The position numbers were made by a program, and so were the translations under genes. From NCBI GenBank assembly GCA_037389465.1, contig JAZARR010000154.1, positions 3,534,001 through 3,598,000 of the forward strand: a stretch of 64,000 nt of DNA, given 5' to 3'. The first letter of the stretch is position 1. Every line of letters starts with the position of its first letter. This stretch comes from Baylisascaris procyonis (Eukaryota; Nematoda; Chromadorea; Rhabditida; Ascarididae). Below the pieces are notes generated by a model. It was not told the origin of the DNA. It ran no database searches and saw only the letters and a list, made by a program, of their open reading frames with translations. This document shows, piece after piece, positions 22,230-33,870 of this stretch.

Positions 22230-22739
22230 GCTTTTTCCTAACCATTTAACGACAAAATCGCCACAAAAATTTGTGATCTTTTAAAGGATATAAGCTGTTA
22301 AGAACAGAGCCGGTGGAATGCACTTTGAAAAAGTTTCAAATTTCGACCGTTCTTAGCGAAACGTAAAAAATGACTTAATAGTATTGTGAAGGGTTGTATT
22401 CTCTATATGTGATATCATTTCAATACTAGTAAGTGAAGCATTTAAACGAATATTTTCAAGTGAAAACGGCGAATTTTATTGGTGAAGAGAACGACGGACG
22501 TTGTAATTCGTTGCAGCGATGTTTTGAATAAGCTACGATTATGCTGCAATCGTCAATTTTTTTCATTTCAACTTTTGCCAACTCTATTTTTTAATTGAAT
22601 AATTCTATTCCAATAAAATCACAGTCGATTATTTATGTGCTGTAAAGCCAACTTTCTTCAAACTGAAATTCGTTCAAATATACTCTTCAAAAAAAAAAAA
22701 TAATAGCAATAAAATTCGTTCAATTTGACTCTTGCTCAG

Positions 22740-22947
22740 AATTATAAGAAAACGAGGAAGTGTTGTTATCAATATTAGAAAGAAGAGAGAAGAAATTGGT
22801 GCGGAATTAATCCATACTATTAAATTTGATTTTCTGCTTGCAAATATCGATCACGATGAAAATTATTTCAGAATGGATTTTCCAAGAAGTAATTTCGACG
22901 AATTCAAATTATATTTCAATCTCTCAACGACAAATCGAAAGAAATGA
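22740..22947 (+). other. Candidate 3' exon of the Tyr/Gly-rich gene 1
   Basis: A CTCAG acceptor at 22739 is followed by an open region and then a polyadenylation signal at 23009. In the phase set by the 22184 donor it encodes only 12 residues before TAG. In another frame it stays open to 22947 with a charged sequence (IGAELIHTIKFDFLLANI), which would need a different donor phase. Which frame is translated cannot be decided here. Confidence 0.4.
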
Positions 22948-23008
22948 CACATTCTTACTTCAGTATAAATGATGAATAACGATTTGAATCTTTATCCGTT
23001 TGAACCTC

Positions 23009-23014
23009 AATAAA
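23009..23014 (+). other. Polyadenylation signal AATAAA
   Basis: Canonical hexamer downstream of the candidate 3' exon at 22740 and just before the TA microsatellite. Confidence 0.55.
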
Positions 23015-23096
23015 AGATTCCCTCATTATTTGATCATTTAATGCATAAAATGTGTTCTCTGAGTGATTTATTTATTTCAAACTCGAAGAATTTCCC

Positions 23097-23235
<139 letters not shown>

Positions 23236-23241
23236 TCGATT

Positions 23242-23282
23242 AATATAGGTTAATAGCTGCTCATTTAAAATATAGGTTTCCT

Positions 23283-23368
<86 letters not shown>

Positions 23369-23413
23369 TTGTAGGAAACCTATATTTTAAATGAGCAGCT
23401 ATTAACCTATATT
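23242..23413. repeat. Perfect 48-bp inverted repeat enclosing a second TA tract
   Basis: The left arm (23242-23289) and right arm (23366-23413) are exact reverse complements, 48 nt each. Between them lies a self-complementary TA run, so nearly the whole 172 bp can fold into one long hairpin or cruciform. It is non-coding. Confidence 0.95.
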
Positions 23414-25126
23414 TTAAACATTCTTACTTCATATTTACTATATCAAAGATCAACCTTCGAAATATAGTGCTGCTTTCGATTACTATGCGATATTTGAACA
23501 TGCTAGGTAGTTAGGCTTTTTCCTCATTTCATCGCGTTGTAGTTACGTTACAAAACCTTAATTCGTACGTCAAGAAGCACAGTTAACACAGCTATAAATC
23601 GAAACTTTCACTGAAGCAGCCACTGATCCTTTCATTCCCACATAAAACATTATACTTTTCTCTGTTTAGAATTCTAAAAATAGTAGCAATAGCAATTTGA
23701 AAAAATCGCCCTGATATCATTGATGAGACGTTTTTCAGTTTTCTAAAGATAGATAGTGAATGCATATGGCGTCACTTGAGCGCATATTCATGAATAGTAC
23801 AAAGCTTTTATAAAAGTGGTAATAAATATTTGAAATTCTACACATTTTTGCTAAAGCATTTGCATTATTTATTATGCAGGCGTTCGCATTGTATATTTAA
23901 TGGCGAGCATTTAAGAAAAACTTCGTCTTGCAAGACTAGTTTAACACTTGTGCTTTACAAGGTTATTAGCGTTGTTTTTTTTTTCAGAGCTAAGGAAACG
24001 GCTCTTTTTTCATTAGAATACCTTTTTATATTGCTCAAGAGTTATAGATCATGCGACGCAATGATAGAAGAGATAAGATAAACGTTGAAAGCAGATTTTA
24101 TTTACGATAGGAGAGGGAGGCAAAATGAGGAGGGAGAGAATTGGATGTCAACGTCAAATATCCACATGATCGCAACTAAAATCAACGAAATAAGAAGGTT
24201 TGACACATAAAATTGCTAAAAGTATTCAATTCCGTCATAAAAAAGAACGACGGAAAATGAATTGGAATGGAGAAATCAAAAGAAATATTTAGCTGCTGAC
24301 AACAAAACACTGCGAATAATAGTGGAAAATAAAAACATAGAAGGATGATATTAGAGAGGCATCGTCAGCTCCACTTTTCGACCTCCTTCCTATGTGTAGG
24401 TATCTTCTTAACGCCTCATACACTAAAAGCAATCATGGCAATATGCCTTGGATTTTATCCTTACAAGATTATATGAGCCAATAGGTGACATTTCATCATT
24501 AATAACGATTAGCTTCATGAGTTTAAAACGTGCCGAGGTTTTATTAAGTTTAGATGTATTATTGCTTAAATGATTTCATGCTAAAGCAGCAACTCATTCA
24601 TCGCTTTTTCGTATCTGTTCAATTAATACGAATGACATGACGACGAAATTGAACATTACAAAAAAATAGGAATTCATGAAGTGCTAATTGTTTTAGAATT
24701 CCTCATGATTGAATGCGTGTTATATTGCCTCACGAGTTCTTCAATCTTAAATGACAATCTCAAGAGTGGTGCGGAAATCGCAGCAACCTATCACCCAAAT
24801 TAAAATTGCCTTGTTTAAATGACATCAGCCAAAAGTGAGTTTTATTAATTCGTTTATGAATCCACTATTAACATTAACACGTTTTAGATTTTATATGCTG
24901 AATTTAGACAGCATAAACAAACTAGCTTAAATTGTGGAATGTTTGACAAGTTCTATTCAGAGGTGTTCTTAATTAAATTTCTATACATTTACTTTAGAAA
25001 GGCTTATACATTTGCGAACTAAAGAGTACAAAACTTGAGTCATATGACGAGCGCTATGTAAATATCTGCAAATTTTCTTTCTTCTAATGTCATACACTAT
25101 GAACTGTTGACATATTCACAACCATA
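23414..25126. other. Intergenic stretch, nothing recognised
   Basis: AT-rich sequence between two Tyr/Gly-rich genes. A TATA-like TATAAAAG occurs at about 23810, but I find no matching signal-peptide exon after it. Open frames are short. Confidence 0.4.
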
Positions 25127-25136
25127 TATATATAAA
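25127..25136 (+). promoter_or_regulatory. TATA box of the second Tyr/Gly-rich gene
   Basis: TATATATAAA lies about 50 nt upstream of the ATG at 25182. Confidence 0.5.
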
Positions 25137-25181
25137 CATATTTCTTTGAAAACGCAGCAAATCCTATCGTGCAATTCAGCA

Positions 25182-26650
25182 ATGACGCTCGTCAGCATGT
25201 AAGTTTCATCAAGAATTTTTTTTTTAAACTTAGAAATATATATACTATTGATTTAGCGGTTTTTAGTTGTTTTTTTTTTCATGGGAATATAGGAAGAATT
25301 TTTCAATAAAACCACAAAAAATTGGGCAAGAATGAAAGAGAAGATTCTTGCATTCGGCCAATGAATTCGTTAATTTTTTATGAGATACGAGCAAATAACA
25401 GAATAAATGGAATGATGAGATTAAATTTTAGTTCACATGAATGCGCTCATTGAATTCTTAGCAAAAGATTTGTTTTCTGCTATTCAAATAGCCGAAAGAG
25501 AAATCAGTAAGCAATATATTCAGACTTTTAAATTAATCCATTCGGAGATGATGTCTTGCCGTGGAAGATGATAAAGGAGGCAGCTCTATTCTGTATATTG
25601 TAGCGAATTTTGTAGTATCAGATTCAATAAGTTCCGCGCTAAAATTACTTCACATACAGATAGCCGAAAACACAAACGCACAGAAGCACTTAAAGACACT
25701 GCTATATCATATTTCGCCGTACAAGAATATTCAACTCGAGGGGAACAATTTATAGCTGCGCATCCTACTTTATATTAAATGTTGTATTTCATTATTCAAA
25801 TTTTAAAATTTAAGAACGTCTCTAAATTGTTATCGGAATGCTGAATTCATCTACACTTGCAAATGCTAGAATGCTCTATCATGAAAGCTCTATTATGTTG
25901 CATATGCGGCAAAACATGCAAAATTCTTTATTAATGCTGAATATGAGAGAAAGTTTTACTTCTTATTGCTCGAAGGCATAAAGAAGAAGCTCACATCGTG
26001 CTTCATTTATCCATGTTTATTATAGTCTCGGTATGCATGGAAGTGAGCGAAACCTTCTGTCTACTTACAGTCATTCATGAATTTCAGCTTTAATAGTAAT
26101 TTTCACCAAAAAAAAAACTTTGCCTCTCGTATTTGCAACAATTTTTTCATTGCCGAATCGAGTAAAGCGATCGTCCACTATTTTTTACACAAGTAGCCTA
26201 TAGAGCTACATGGAAAACGGAATTGCGTCCATCTGATATCCTTAACCTTACGTAAATATTTATTCAAAAATGAAATAACTTACTTTCAGCTTCGCCACAC
26301 TCATATTTGCACATTTGTGTTGGCGTACGAATTCGCAATACTACAGTTACCCTGGTTTCTACGGTTACCCTTATTATCGCGTCCCATTTAGCGGCTACCC
26401 TTATTACTATAGATATGGAAATTTGTATGCTGACTACCCATATCTAAGATACCCATATTATTGGTACCCATATTGGAGTGGGTACAACTACGCATATCTT
26501 GATCCATATGGGTATGGGCTGTACCGCGATACTGCAGGAGCGAAAACATCTGGCGCAATGTCAATGCTTGGCATGGATAGCATGCCGATTGCTGACACAA
26601 TCATCGCCGCAGACAGTGTGACCAAAACTAATGAAGTTGAAGAGGTATGA
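25182..26650 (+). CDS. Small secreted Tyr/Pro/Gly-rich protein 2
   Basis: Exon 1 is 25182-25198, 17 nt like that of gene 1 (MTLVS plus two bases, donor GTAAGT). Exon 2 is 26290-26650 after a CTTTCAG acceptor. The product is 125 residues: signal peptide (FATLIFAHLCW), then many YP, GYP and YPYY motifs (for example SYPGFYGYPYY), then a Tyr-free acidic C-terminal third (MLGMDSMPIADTIIAADS) ending VEEV. The end could instead be a phase-0 donor at 26645 (GAG|GTATGA), so a further exon is possible. The same exon layout, phase and composition as gene 1 show the two arose by duplication. A structural extracellular role is likely from composition alone; no family name is claimed. Confidence 0.75.
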
Positions 26651-29578
26651 TTTCTGTCGCTTTTAATTTAGCAGTATGTTTATTAGTTTATCACTATATG
26701 ACCACTTCCACTCAATAAGATGAAGAATTCGCTCGTGATTTAGAAATGCACTAATATGTGAAATAGTATTTCTAAAAATCAGAAAAGTTTATATTCCATT
26801 GTTTTCTGAAGAATTAAGCATTTTTTATGCATTTGAAATACATTGAGAGCATTGATATTTCATCTAAATGTAGCGTTTTGAATTACGCTGGAAAAAAGTT
26901 GTTGATTTATATTAAGTTTAATTATTTTCGTGCTTTCCTCTCTGCACTATCGTTTTCATTGAAAAATGTGATCAAAAAAGTTGCATTTACAAGTCTATCT
27001 TTGAATGCTTTATTTTCGATTGCCTAGGGTCATATATAAATTCGTAGAGTCACAAAAGGATATAGTTCATTCAAGTGATAAAAGAGGTTGAACCTTGAGG
27101 AAAATAATTTCTATAAGCGACCTCTCTTGACTTCTCATGTTGTGACCTCTCTTGTTTTTTAAAGTTCTGTTCAACAATTTAATTTTAAAGCTGCCTAGCA
27201 AAAAAAGATGCTTCAACAACTTTGCAGGCTACAATTGCTAAGCGTGGTATACATTCGCAAATGACAGAGATTAATGCATAATTTTCTTGCTCGAGAAGAA
27301 ATTCCTCAGTGAACATCTTGTAACATCAGAGAGTGTATGAAGATAATCTATGCTTTTATCATTTATCAATTATCAATTATCGTCAGTGGTGATAAAGATT
27401 TTTTCAAGAGGTTTTTTTATATGCTATGCATCTTTACTTCCTGGAAAAATGCATGTTTGCTCAAGCTTGAAAAATGTGTAATACAGCAAAGGTTGAATTT
27501 TAAGCAATAGACTATGAAAAACGTTATGACAGTTCGATATTTAAAAGTGGTTGTTGAAGATAAATCAATAAAATGCATCAATATGATCAAATCACCATAG
27601 TGTAGAACAAGCTTATTTAAAGTAGTCATCCATATATCACTGCATTGTATAAGGCTAGGACTTTGGAAATGGTATTATGAGCCAAATAAACTCTTGACTC
27701 AGAATTAATTCAAAGCCATATAGCTGGTTAAGCTCAAGCAAAAGCAGCGCTGTGCAACCTTCTGCTAAACCAATGATATCAATAATACTTCCAGCCAACT
27801 CATGAGTGATGATGGATTGAAAGTGAAAAATAATATTCACTAATATTTTTCGATAGATTCAACAAATATGAAGCATGTGAATGTGATAATGAATGCAAGT
27901 TGAATTAATTACTTTCCAGAATCATTAAGAGCAAACATCTTGCATTGCTTGTAGACTATAAACTGTAGTCATATTTCTAGTTTTGAAGCCTTTTGCAATT
28001 GTGCACTTCATGCAGGAAGCAATTCACTCTCGTATTCCAACTACTCTTTATTTTGTAATGCAATAGCTTTGGAAAACATTTACACACAAGATTAAAAGCG
28101 TTTTGTATGAGTGTTGTTGCACAATGGCATTTAGCCGACGCCAGTGTCCTTGTTATTCAGAGAGTGTTTCCAGAAGTTGTTTACAGCTAAATTAAAAAGA
28201 ATGTTCTTCCCGGTTGTCTCTGTGCAAACCGTCCCTCTGGACTCTTCGCAAATAAGAAGAATCTTTCACATTGTTTAGAATGTAGAGAACACTGCATCGA
28301 AAATGACGCCCGCTTGGCTGTAAGTGTTTTCTTTCTTGGTTTCCGCATGCTGTGCAAATGAGAACATTTTTCAAAGCAATGTTGTTTTTTTCAAGAATTT
28401 CAACTTTCCTGTGAAAACAGGTCTGTTCTCCAAATAGTCACGTGATGGAATCCACTTTTCTATAGGCCAACCTAGTGGCCTGATCTTCATCTACACTTCT
28501 TTCACAAGTATTTTCCCTCTGATTTGGGAAGGATTCGACAATATATCCCCAAAAACATTTTACCCAAATAGACATTTGCAAAACCAAGCTTCAAACATTT
28601 TGTTAAATCCTCCAATTTATGAGAAGCGTAAACAAATTTTAGATTATTTGTTAGTCAATGAAAGTATTATCCACAGACGAGACTGACAGCTGCAAGATTC
28701 TAGCAGTCGGAATGAACGATGTACCAGCGAGGTGTACCATAAAACTGATTTTTAGCTGATTCAGACTCGGACGATAACTATGATGACCCATAGTGCACTG
28801 TGAAAGCGTCTGATGTGACGTAAGCAAAAAAAAAGGAAAAAAAATTATGGGCATTGAAAAGTGTGTAGTAGATCAATGGTAGACGGTTCGACCGGCAAGT
28901 GGAACGTATCGGTTTGCTTGTACCTGCGAAGATTGTTTTTAGTGGTCATCGAACAACGATGATCGTAATAGTATGAGGAACACTCAAAGTTGGTTTTAAC
29001 ATAAATAGCTACCAAAGAATGGATTACAGTAATAAATTATGAAAAAGTAAATAAATCATAAGAATATGTCGAGTGGGGCAATGTTTGTTCTCCGATAGTT
29101 CGAGCAAATTCAAACTCTGAGTTTGAATTTAGCTTCTAGAATATGATGATCTAGCTTTTAAAAACACAGTCCTTAAATTTCAAATGTGATCGCTGAGCTT
29201 TTTTTGGGTTACCAGCGCAAGAATTGAGAAATTTTGGCCTCTTCGTTCAACATGAGAATTCAAAAGCCATAGCGGGAATGCGTTCGAACGGAAAAACAAC
29301 AAAAATTGCCTTTAATCGTGCAACAGCTATAGCCACATTTTTCTGTTTTTTCGCAACTTTGAGTGACAGCTCTCTTTCGCAACTTCCTGTTTTTCGTATA
29401 ATAGGACTTTTTTGAATGTTTGCTTACGTGCTAATATCTAGCAGTTCCGACCGCATAATTGTTTCAACTCGCGAATCACAAGGCTGTTAAAAGACGCAAT
29501 TTACAACTAAGGAGCACTTGTATGCATGAACACCTTTGATTTAGCTTGCATGTGTCAGTCAATTCTATTAGATAGAAG
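26651..29578. other. Intergenic stretch, nothing recognised
   Basis: AT-rich with short open frames on both strands, none with recognisable similarity or convincing splice signals. GACCTCTCTTG is repeated at about 27119 and 27146. Confidence 0.4.
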
Positions 29579-29586
29579 TATAAATA
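29579..29586 (+). promoter_or_regulatory. TATA box, probably of the cysteine-doublet repeat gene
   Basis: TATAAATA about 390 nt upstream of the acceptor of the long coding exon. The first exon of that gene, not identified, should lie between this site and 29970. Confidence 0.4.
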
Positions 29587-29970
29587 CGGTTTTACAACTG
29601 CGCTTATAGATCCCGAAGCGATGGAGAATTAAGATGGAATGATAATTTTTAAAAGATTTTTGCATCCTTGTTTCTTTGAGTTCCGTGCAAGAATTTCGGG
29701 CAATATATTTACAATGGTCGTGCTGCAGTGAGCAGAAAATCATTTAGGAAACAGTTTGAAAAAGGAAATGAAAGACCAAGATAAGAGTTATCTGTAATAT
29801 TTCATGCTTATGAAAATATTTTTCGACAATTCTGGTGCAGTTCCAAAAGAACAAAAAAAAAGACCGATTGCGAGGCTGATTACATATACTGGTTATGTCT
29901 GATTTCGTTTACTTACCATTGTTTACTTGTCACGTATTAATCTTTTATTGGAAGTGTTGAGTTATTTCAG

Positions 29971-31024
29971 GTTTGCAATATCTTTCATCGGTTTACTATC
30001 AGCTGTTTACTCGCAAACCACTTCTGCATATGAATATGGATCAAACTATAATTCTAATTCCGCTGCGGGATATAGTGCACAATGCTGCTCGAACCTTGGC
30101 TATACAGGAAACTGTTGTATCCTTGGCATAAGTCAATGTTGTGGTACAGGATCAACATCCGGTATAGGATACGACCAACAATGCTGCACAAGTCGAGGTT
30201 ATACGGGCGACTGTTGTGCTCAAGGTGTGAGCCAGTGTTGTGGTACTGGATCAACATCCGGTATAGGATACAACCAACAATGCTGCACAAGTCGAGGTTA
30301 TACGGGCGACTGTTGTGCTCAAGGTGTGAGCCAGTGTTGTGGTACTGGATCAACATCCGATATAGGATACAACCAACAATGCTGCACAAGTCGAGGTTAT
30401 ACGGGCGACTGTTGTGCTCAAGGTGTGAGCCAGTGTTGTGGTACTGGATCAACATCCGGTATAGGATACAACCAACAATGCTGCATAAGTCGAGGTTATA
30501 CGGGCGACTGTTGTGCCCTAGGTGTGAGCCAGTGTTGTGGTACTGGATCAATATCCGGTATGGGATACAACCAACAGTGCTGCAAAAGTCGAGGCTATAC
30601 AGGGAACTGCTGTAAACTGGGGGTGATTCTATGTTGCATCAAAGGAAGAGCTTATAACAATCCTGGGTACGGTTATGGCAGAAATTATAATCCATCCGCG
30701 TCCAGCGACCACGCGTATGGCTCAGGCAGCATATCCGGTGGCAGCTACAACGATCCAAACAGCGATAAAAACATGTACGGTAGCAGTTCTTCTCGTGAAA
30801 ACATCTATAACTCTCCTCCATATGGAGGGCCATATGGCTATGAAGGCCGTAACAGTGGTCAATATGATTCCGGTAGTGATTATGCCCCCTCAGGCGCGCC
30901 ATATTATAGTAATAACCAGTACGGAGCCAGCGGTCACAGCAGCCCGACGACAAGTTCCTCCGCATACACTTATGGACGGAATGGCAAAAGGAGTGTGCAG
31001 AATGCCATTGCAATTGAGGCATGA
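29971..31024 (+). CDS. Secreted protein with six Cys-Cys repeats and a Gly/Tyr/Ser-rich tail (5' end unresolved)
   Basis: A TTTCAG acceptor at 29970 opens a 1054-nt exon in phase 2, the same phase as the two small Tyr/Gly-rich genes. The ATG must lie in a short upstream exon that I could not fix. The exon encodes a hydrophobic signal (FAISFIGLLSAVYSQ), a Ser/Tyr/Asn linker, and six tandem units of 33 residues (99 nt) from 30068. Each unit has three Cys-Cys pairs, as in QCCTSRGYTGDCCAQGVSQCC, with spacing CC-x8-CC-x6-CC. Units 2-4 are nearly identical; the first and last have diverged. About 120 residues rich in Gly, Tyr, Ser and Asn follow, ending IAIEA. This is an extracellular, disulfide-rich, probably structural protein. 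I do not recognise the repeat as a named domain. Confidence 0.82.
30068..30640 (+). repeat. 99-bp in-frame tandem repeat, about six copies
   Basis: Units start at 30068, 30167, 30266, 30365, 30464 and 30563. Copies 2-4 differ by only a few bases. The period is a multiple of three, so copy-number change keeps the frame. The open frames on the other strand and in other frames are shadows of this repeat. Confidence 0.95.
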
Positions 31025-33870
31025 TGCCAATTTACCTCGCAGAATTGTAAGTGGAAATTTACTCAACTTTTACTGAGCATGAGCTGATATTCGTTACTGA
31101 TAGCTGCGTTGAGACGCATATGTGCAGTTTAATGGGTTTGAAATATTTTTGTGAAATATGCATGCAGAACATTAGTAAACATCATTTTGCACCACAACCT
31201 GCATCGAAATTGTTATATGAAAACGTAAATATTATAAAAACCACTGAAATTTTATCTTATTCGAAGTCAGGGAGTCAACTTTCCAATTATTATTCAACAA
31301 TGTTTTAACTCTCAGGCAACCGTTGGTCGTAAATGACAAAATTTGACCAGGCTTTAAATGATTCACTTTTCATCCATATGTCTTAAATGCTTTCACCTAA
31401 TTCGTGGATATCTTTACCTTTCCGATGGAACAACCTCTCGTTAGAAAAGTACAACTGCTTATGAGGGGATAACTCGTTAATTTGCAGGCACCGGCGGCAA
31501 AGTCATGAATCCAGTGCGCCCGCTTCATATTTCATGATGAAAAACGTTATAGCACTGACCCATCTTATACTCCAACTACTGTTACGCAAGTTTTAGTGCC
31601 AGCCGATCTTAGTGCCAGTCGATTTTTTTTCGAAATTTGTTTTACCTTATTTGTGAGCAATAAACAACCACTTTTATTCTATAGAAGCAAGCACATCGTG
31701 ATTCATTTTCTTGAGGCACTGCGGTAGGTCTACGGTCGAAGTGTACAGATATGAGATAGGACTGGTCCCTGATCATATTTACTATAAATGTGACTTCGCC
31801 TAAAGTGACTTAATACGTAATGAAGACAGACCTTATATGGCATTTTCTCACGCTAATCTCATAGGGAAAATATTTATTATTTATTGGGTTCGCAAAGGTA
31901 ACGTCTAGAATTAAAATTGAAAGCTTAAAGAGCACATAAGAAATTAGTCACCCACAAATACTCGTCTTGTGTTGGATTTAGAATAATAGAAAAATTCTTG
32001 AAATACATTAGAACGCTATGAGTTGAATCTATGGATTATTATCTATCGTAGATAGTTGTAGAGAATGTTTATTGACAGAATTTTGTGCCATTACATACCC
32101 GCTATCAAATAAGGCGCAAGAAAGGTTGCACTTCACTTGATACGGGGAAGTCACTCGCTCTTCGATCCATTTGTATGTGGTGAACTGCTCTGAAGAGCAG
32201 TATTATAAACACATTCCTCTACATTATGTCTCTCCCCTTAACACCACTTGTAGCTGAACTTCCTTATGCAACAATCTTTTGCAATTCAACAGAGTGTTGA
32301 TCATTCCCTGCTCATGTTGTTTGCAGCATAGTGGGCCATTCACCAACCAGGGCGTTGCGAGGAAGAAATTCACGTGCAACCATAATCGTGCAACTCTTTC
32401 GAAGTCGGAATTTAACAAAGAAATTCCATTCTAAAAGAGTAGTGGCTGTCGGTTACGAATCTAATGTTATGAATTCGGTTGAAACCAAATAAGCTTGCAG
32501 GTGTCGACTGTTTACCGACCAAAGACATAGTAAAAAGTGAGCCTCGATTGCAATCGAAACCGGGAAAAATCGCCCGAGTTTCGGCAATGAAAAGTATAGA
32601 AATCTCCTTTTTCAGCCTGCATTCGGTCAGATGACTGTCACATTGCTCAGCAAAAAAATCTTGACTTTTGATTACCAATTTCGATTCTAGGATCTTCATC
32701 ATTATTAAGCACCTTAAGGAATAGTTAGCGTCTTATTAAAAATTCTTCTAAAAATAGCTTAATTCGGATCTACGGCATCCATCAATTACAGCAACAACGA
32801 AAGTTGGATGTCTTTAACGCCTTTCATGCGAAATATCTTCTGTTACAAATGAACAATGAGTCAACAAGTTTTCGTGCTAAATGGAAAGCCAATAGAAGAA
32901 AGCAGAAGTCGCTGAAGTACCAGCTCGTGAGTCTACAGCAGTCCTCGAAGGGTGTTTGCAAACATATATCGGCCTTCTATATGCGTGCAGTGTAAACATC
33001 CTTACTCTATAGGTGATACTTCCTTTACACTACTTACCTAAATAAAGCAATCAATGCTTTTCGCTTTGCTTTCCAATGTTTTAATGTTACCGAGGATTCA
33101 ACCTTGATGTTTTCTGCTCCTTCGAAGAAACTGTGAAAACTTGCAGCACCAAAAGAAAAAAAATGGCGCAGTTCTCAGAAAAAACTTCATAGCTGCAATG
33201 GCCTAAGGCAATATTTATTTCTTATCACGTAAAAAGACGGCAACTATATGCGCATTGAAGTATTTTTAATGCTTGAAACTGGCTCCGATGTTCAGAGATA
33301 TATATTATATTTAATCAGCAAGTGTCACAAAGGAATGCTTTGTTTCTCGTAATTGCTTTCCTTGAGGAATCATTGGAAAATCCATGCCAATTCATCGAGA
33401 CTGTCGTCCTTCTCATGTGCTGTAGATTCCTTGATTTGAGACTGAAATAGAAACTCACTAATCAAAAGGCACTAAACGCCACAATGCTATCGAATTAGAT
33501 ATACAAAGCACTCTAGCTTCCTTCATTTAGCATCGGCAGAGCAAAGTCAATTGAGCAACCTATGTAGAAACATTTTCAACAGAGGTGTATTTCAAATTAT
33601 ATTTGTTATATGAAAAATAAGCCCTGACAAAAAACATCTTGAAATGGTTTAATAAACTATTTCAAATTGTTTAATGAAAGTCGCTCAACAGTTAAATAAA
33701 TTTCGCTCAAAAATGGTTATATTCCACAACCCTTGCCAGGATTCCCACAATTCACAGCACGACAAACCGCTTGAGCAACGGATTTGTCTTATTCGTTCAT
33801 TGCACCCCGCGTGCACAAAACGCTCGCAGATCACTTTTGCAGTGCATACCCAGCCATATTTTTGTTACTA
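31025..33870. other. Intergenic stretch, nothing recognised
   Basis: 2.8 kb between the cysteine-repeat gene and the 3' end of kinase K2. Short open frames (for example 32224-32418 and 32412-32702 on the minus strand) lack family similarity. Confidence 0.4.

Noticed and set aside
30054..30615. Open frames of 165 and 177 codons antisense and out of frame to the Cys-repeat gene
   Set aside because: The 99-bp repeat period keeps all frames open, so these are shadows. Only one frame gives a signal peptide and regular Cys pairs.
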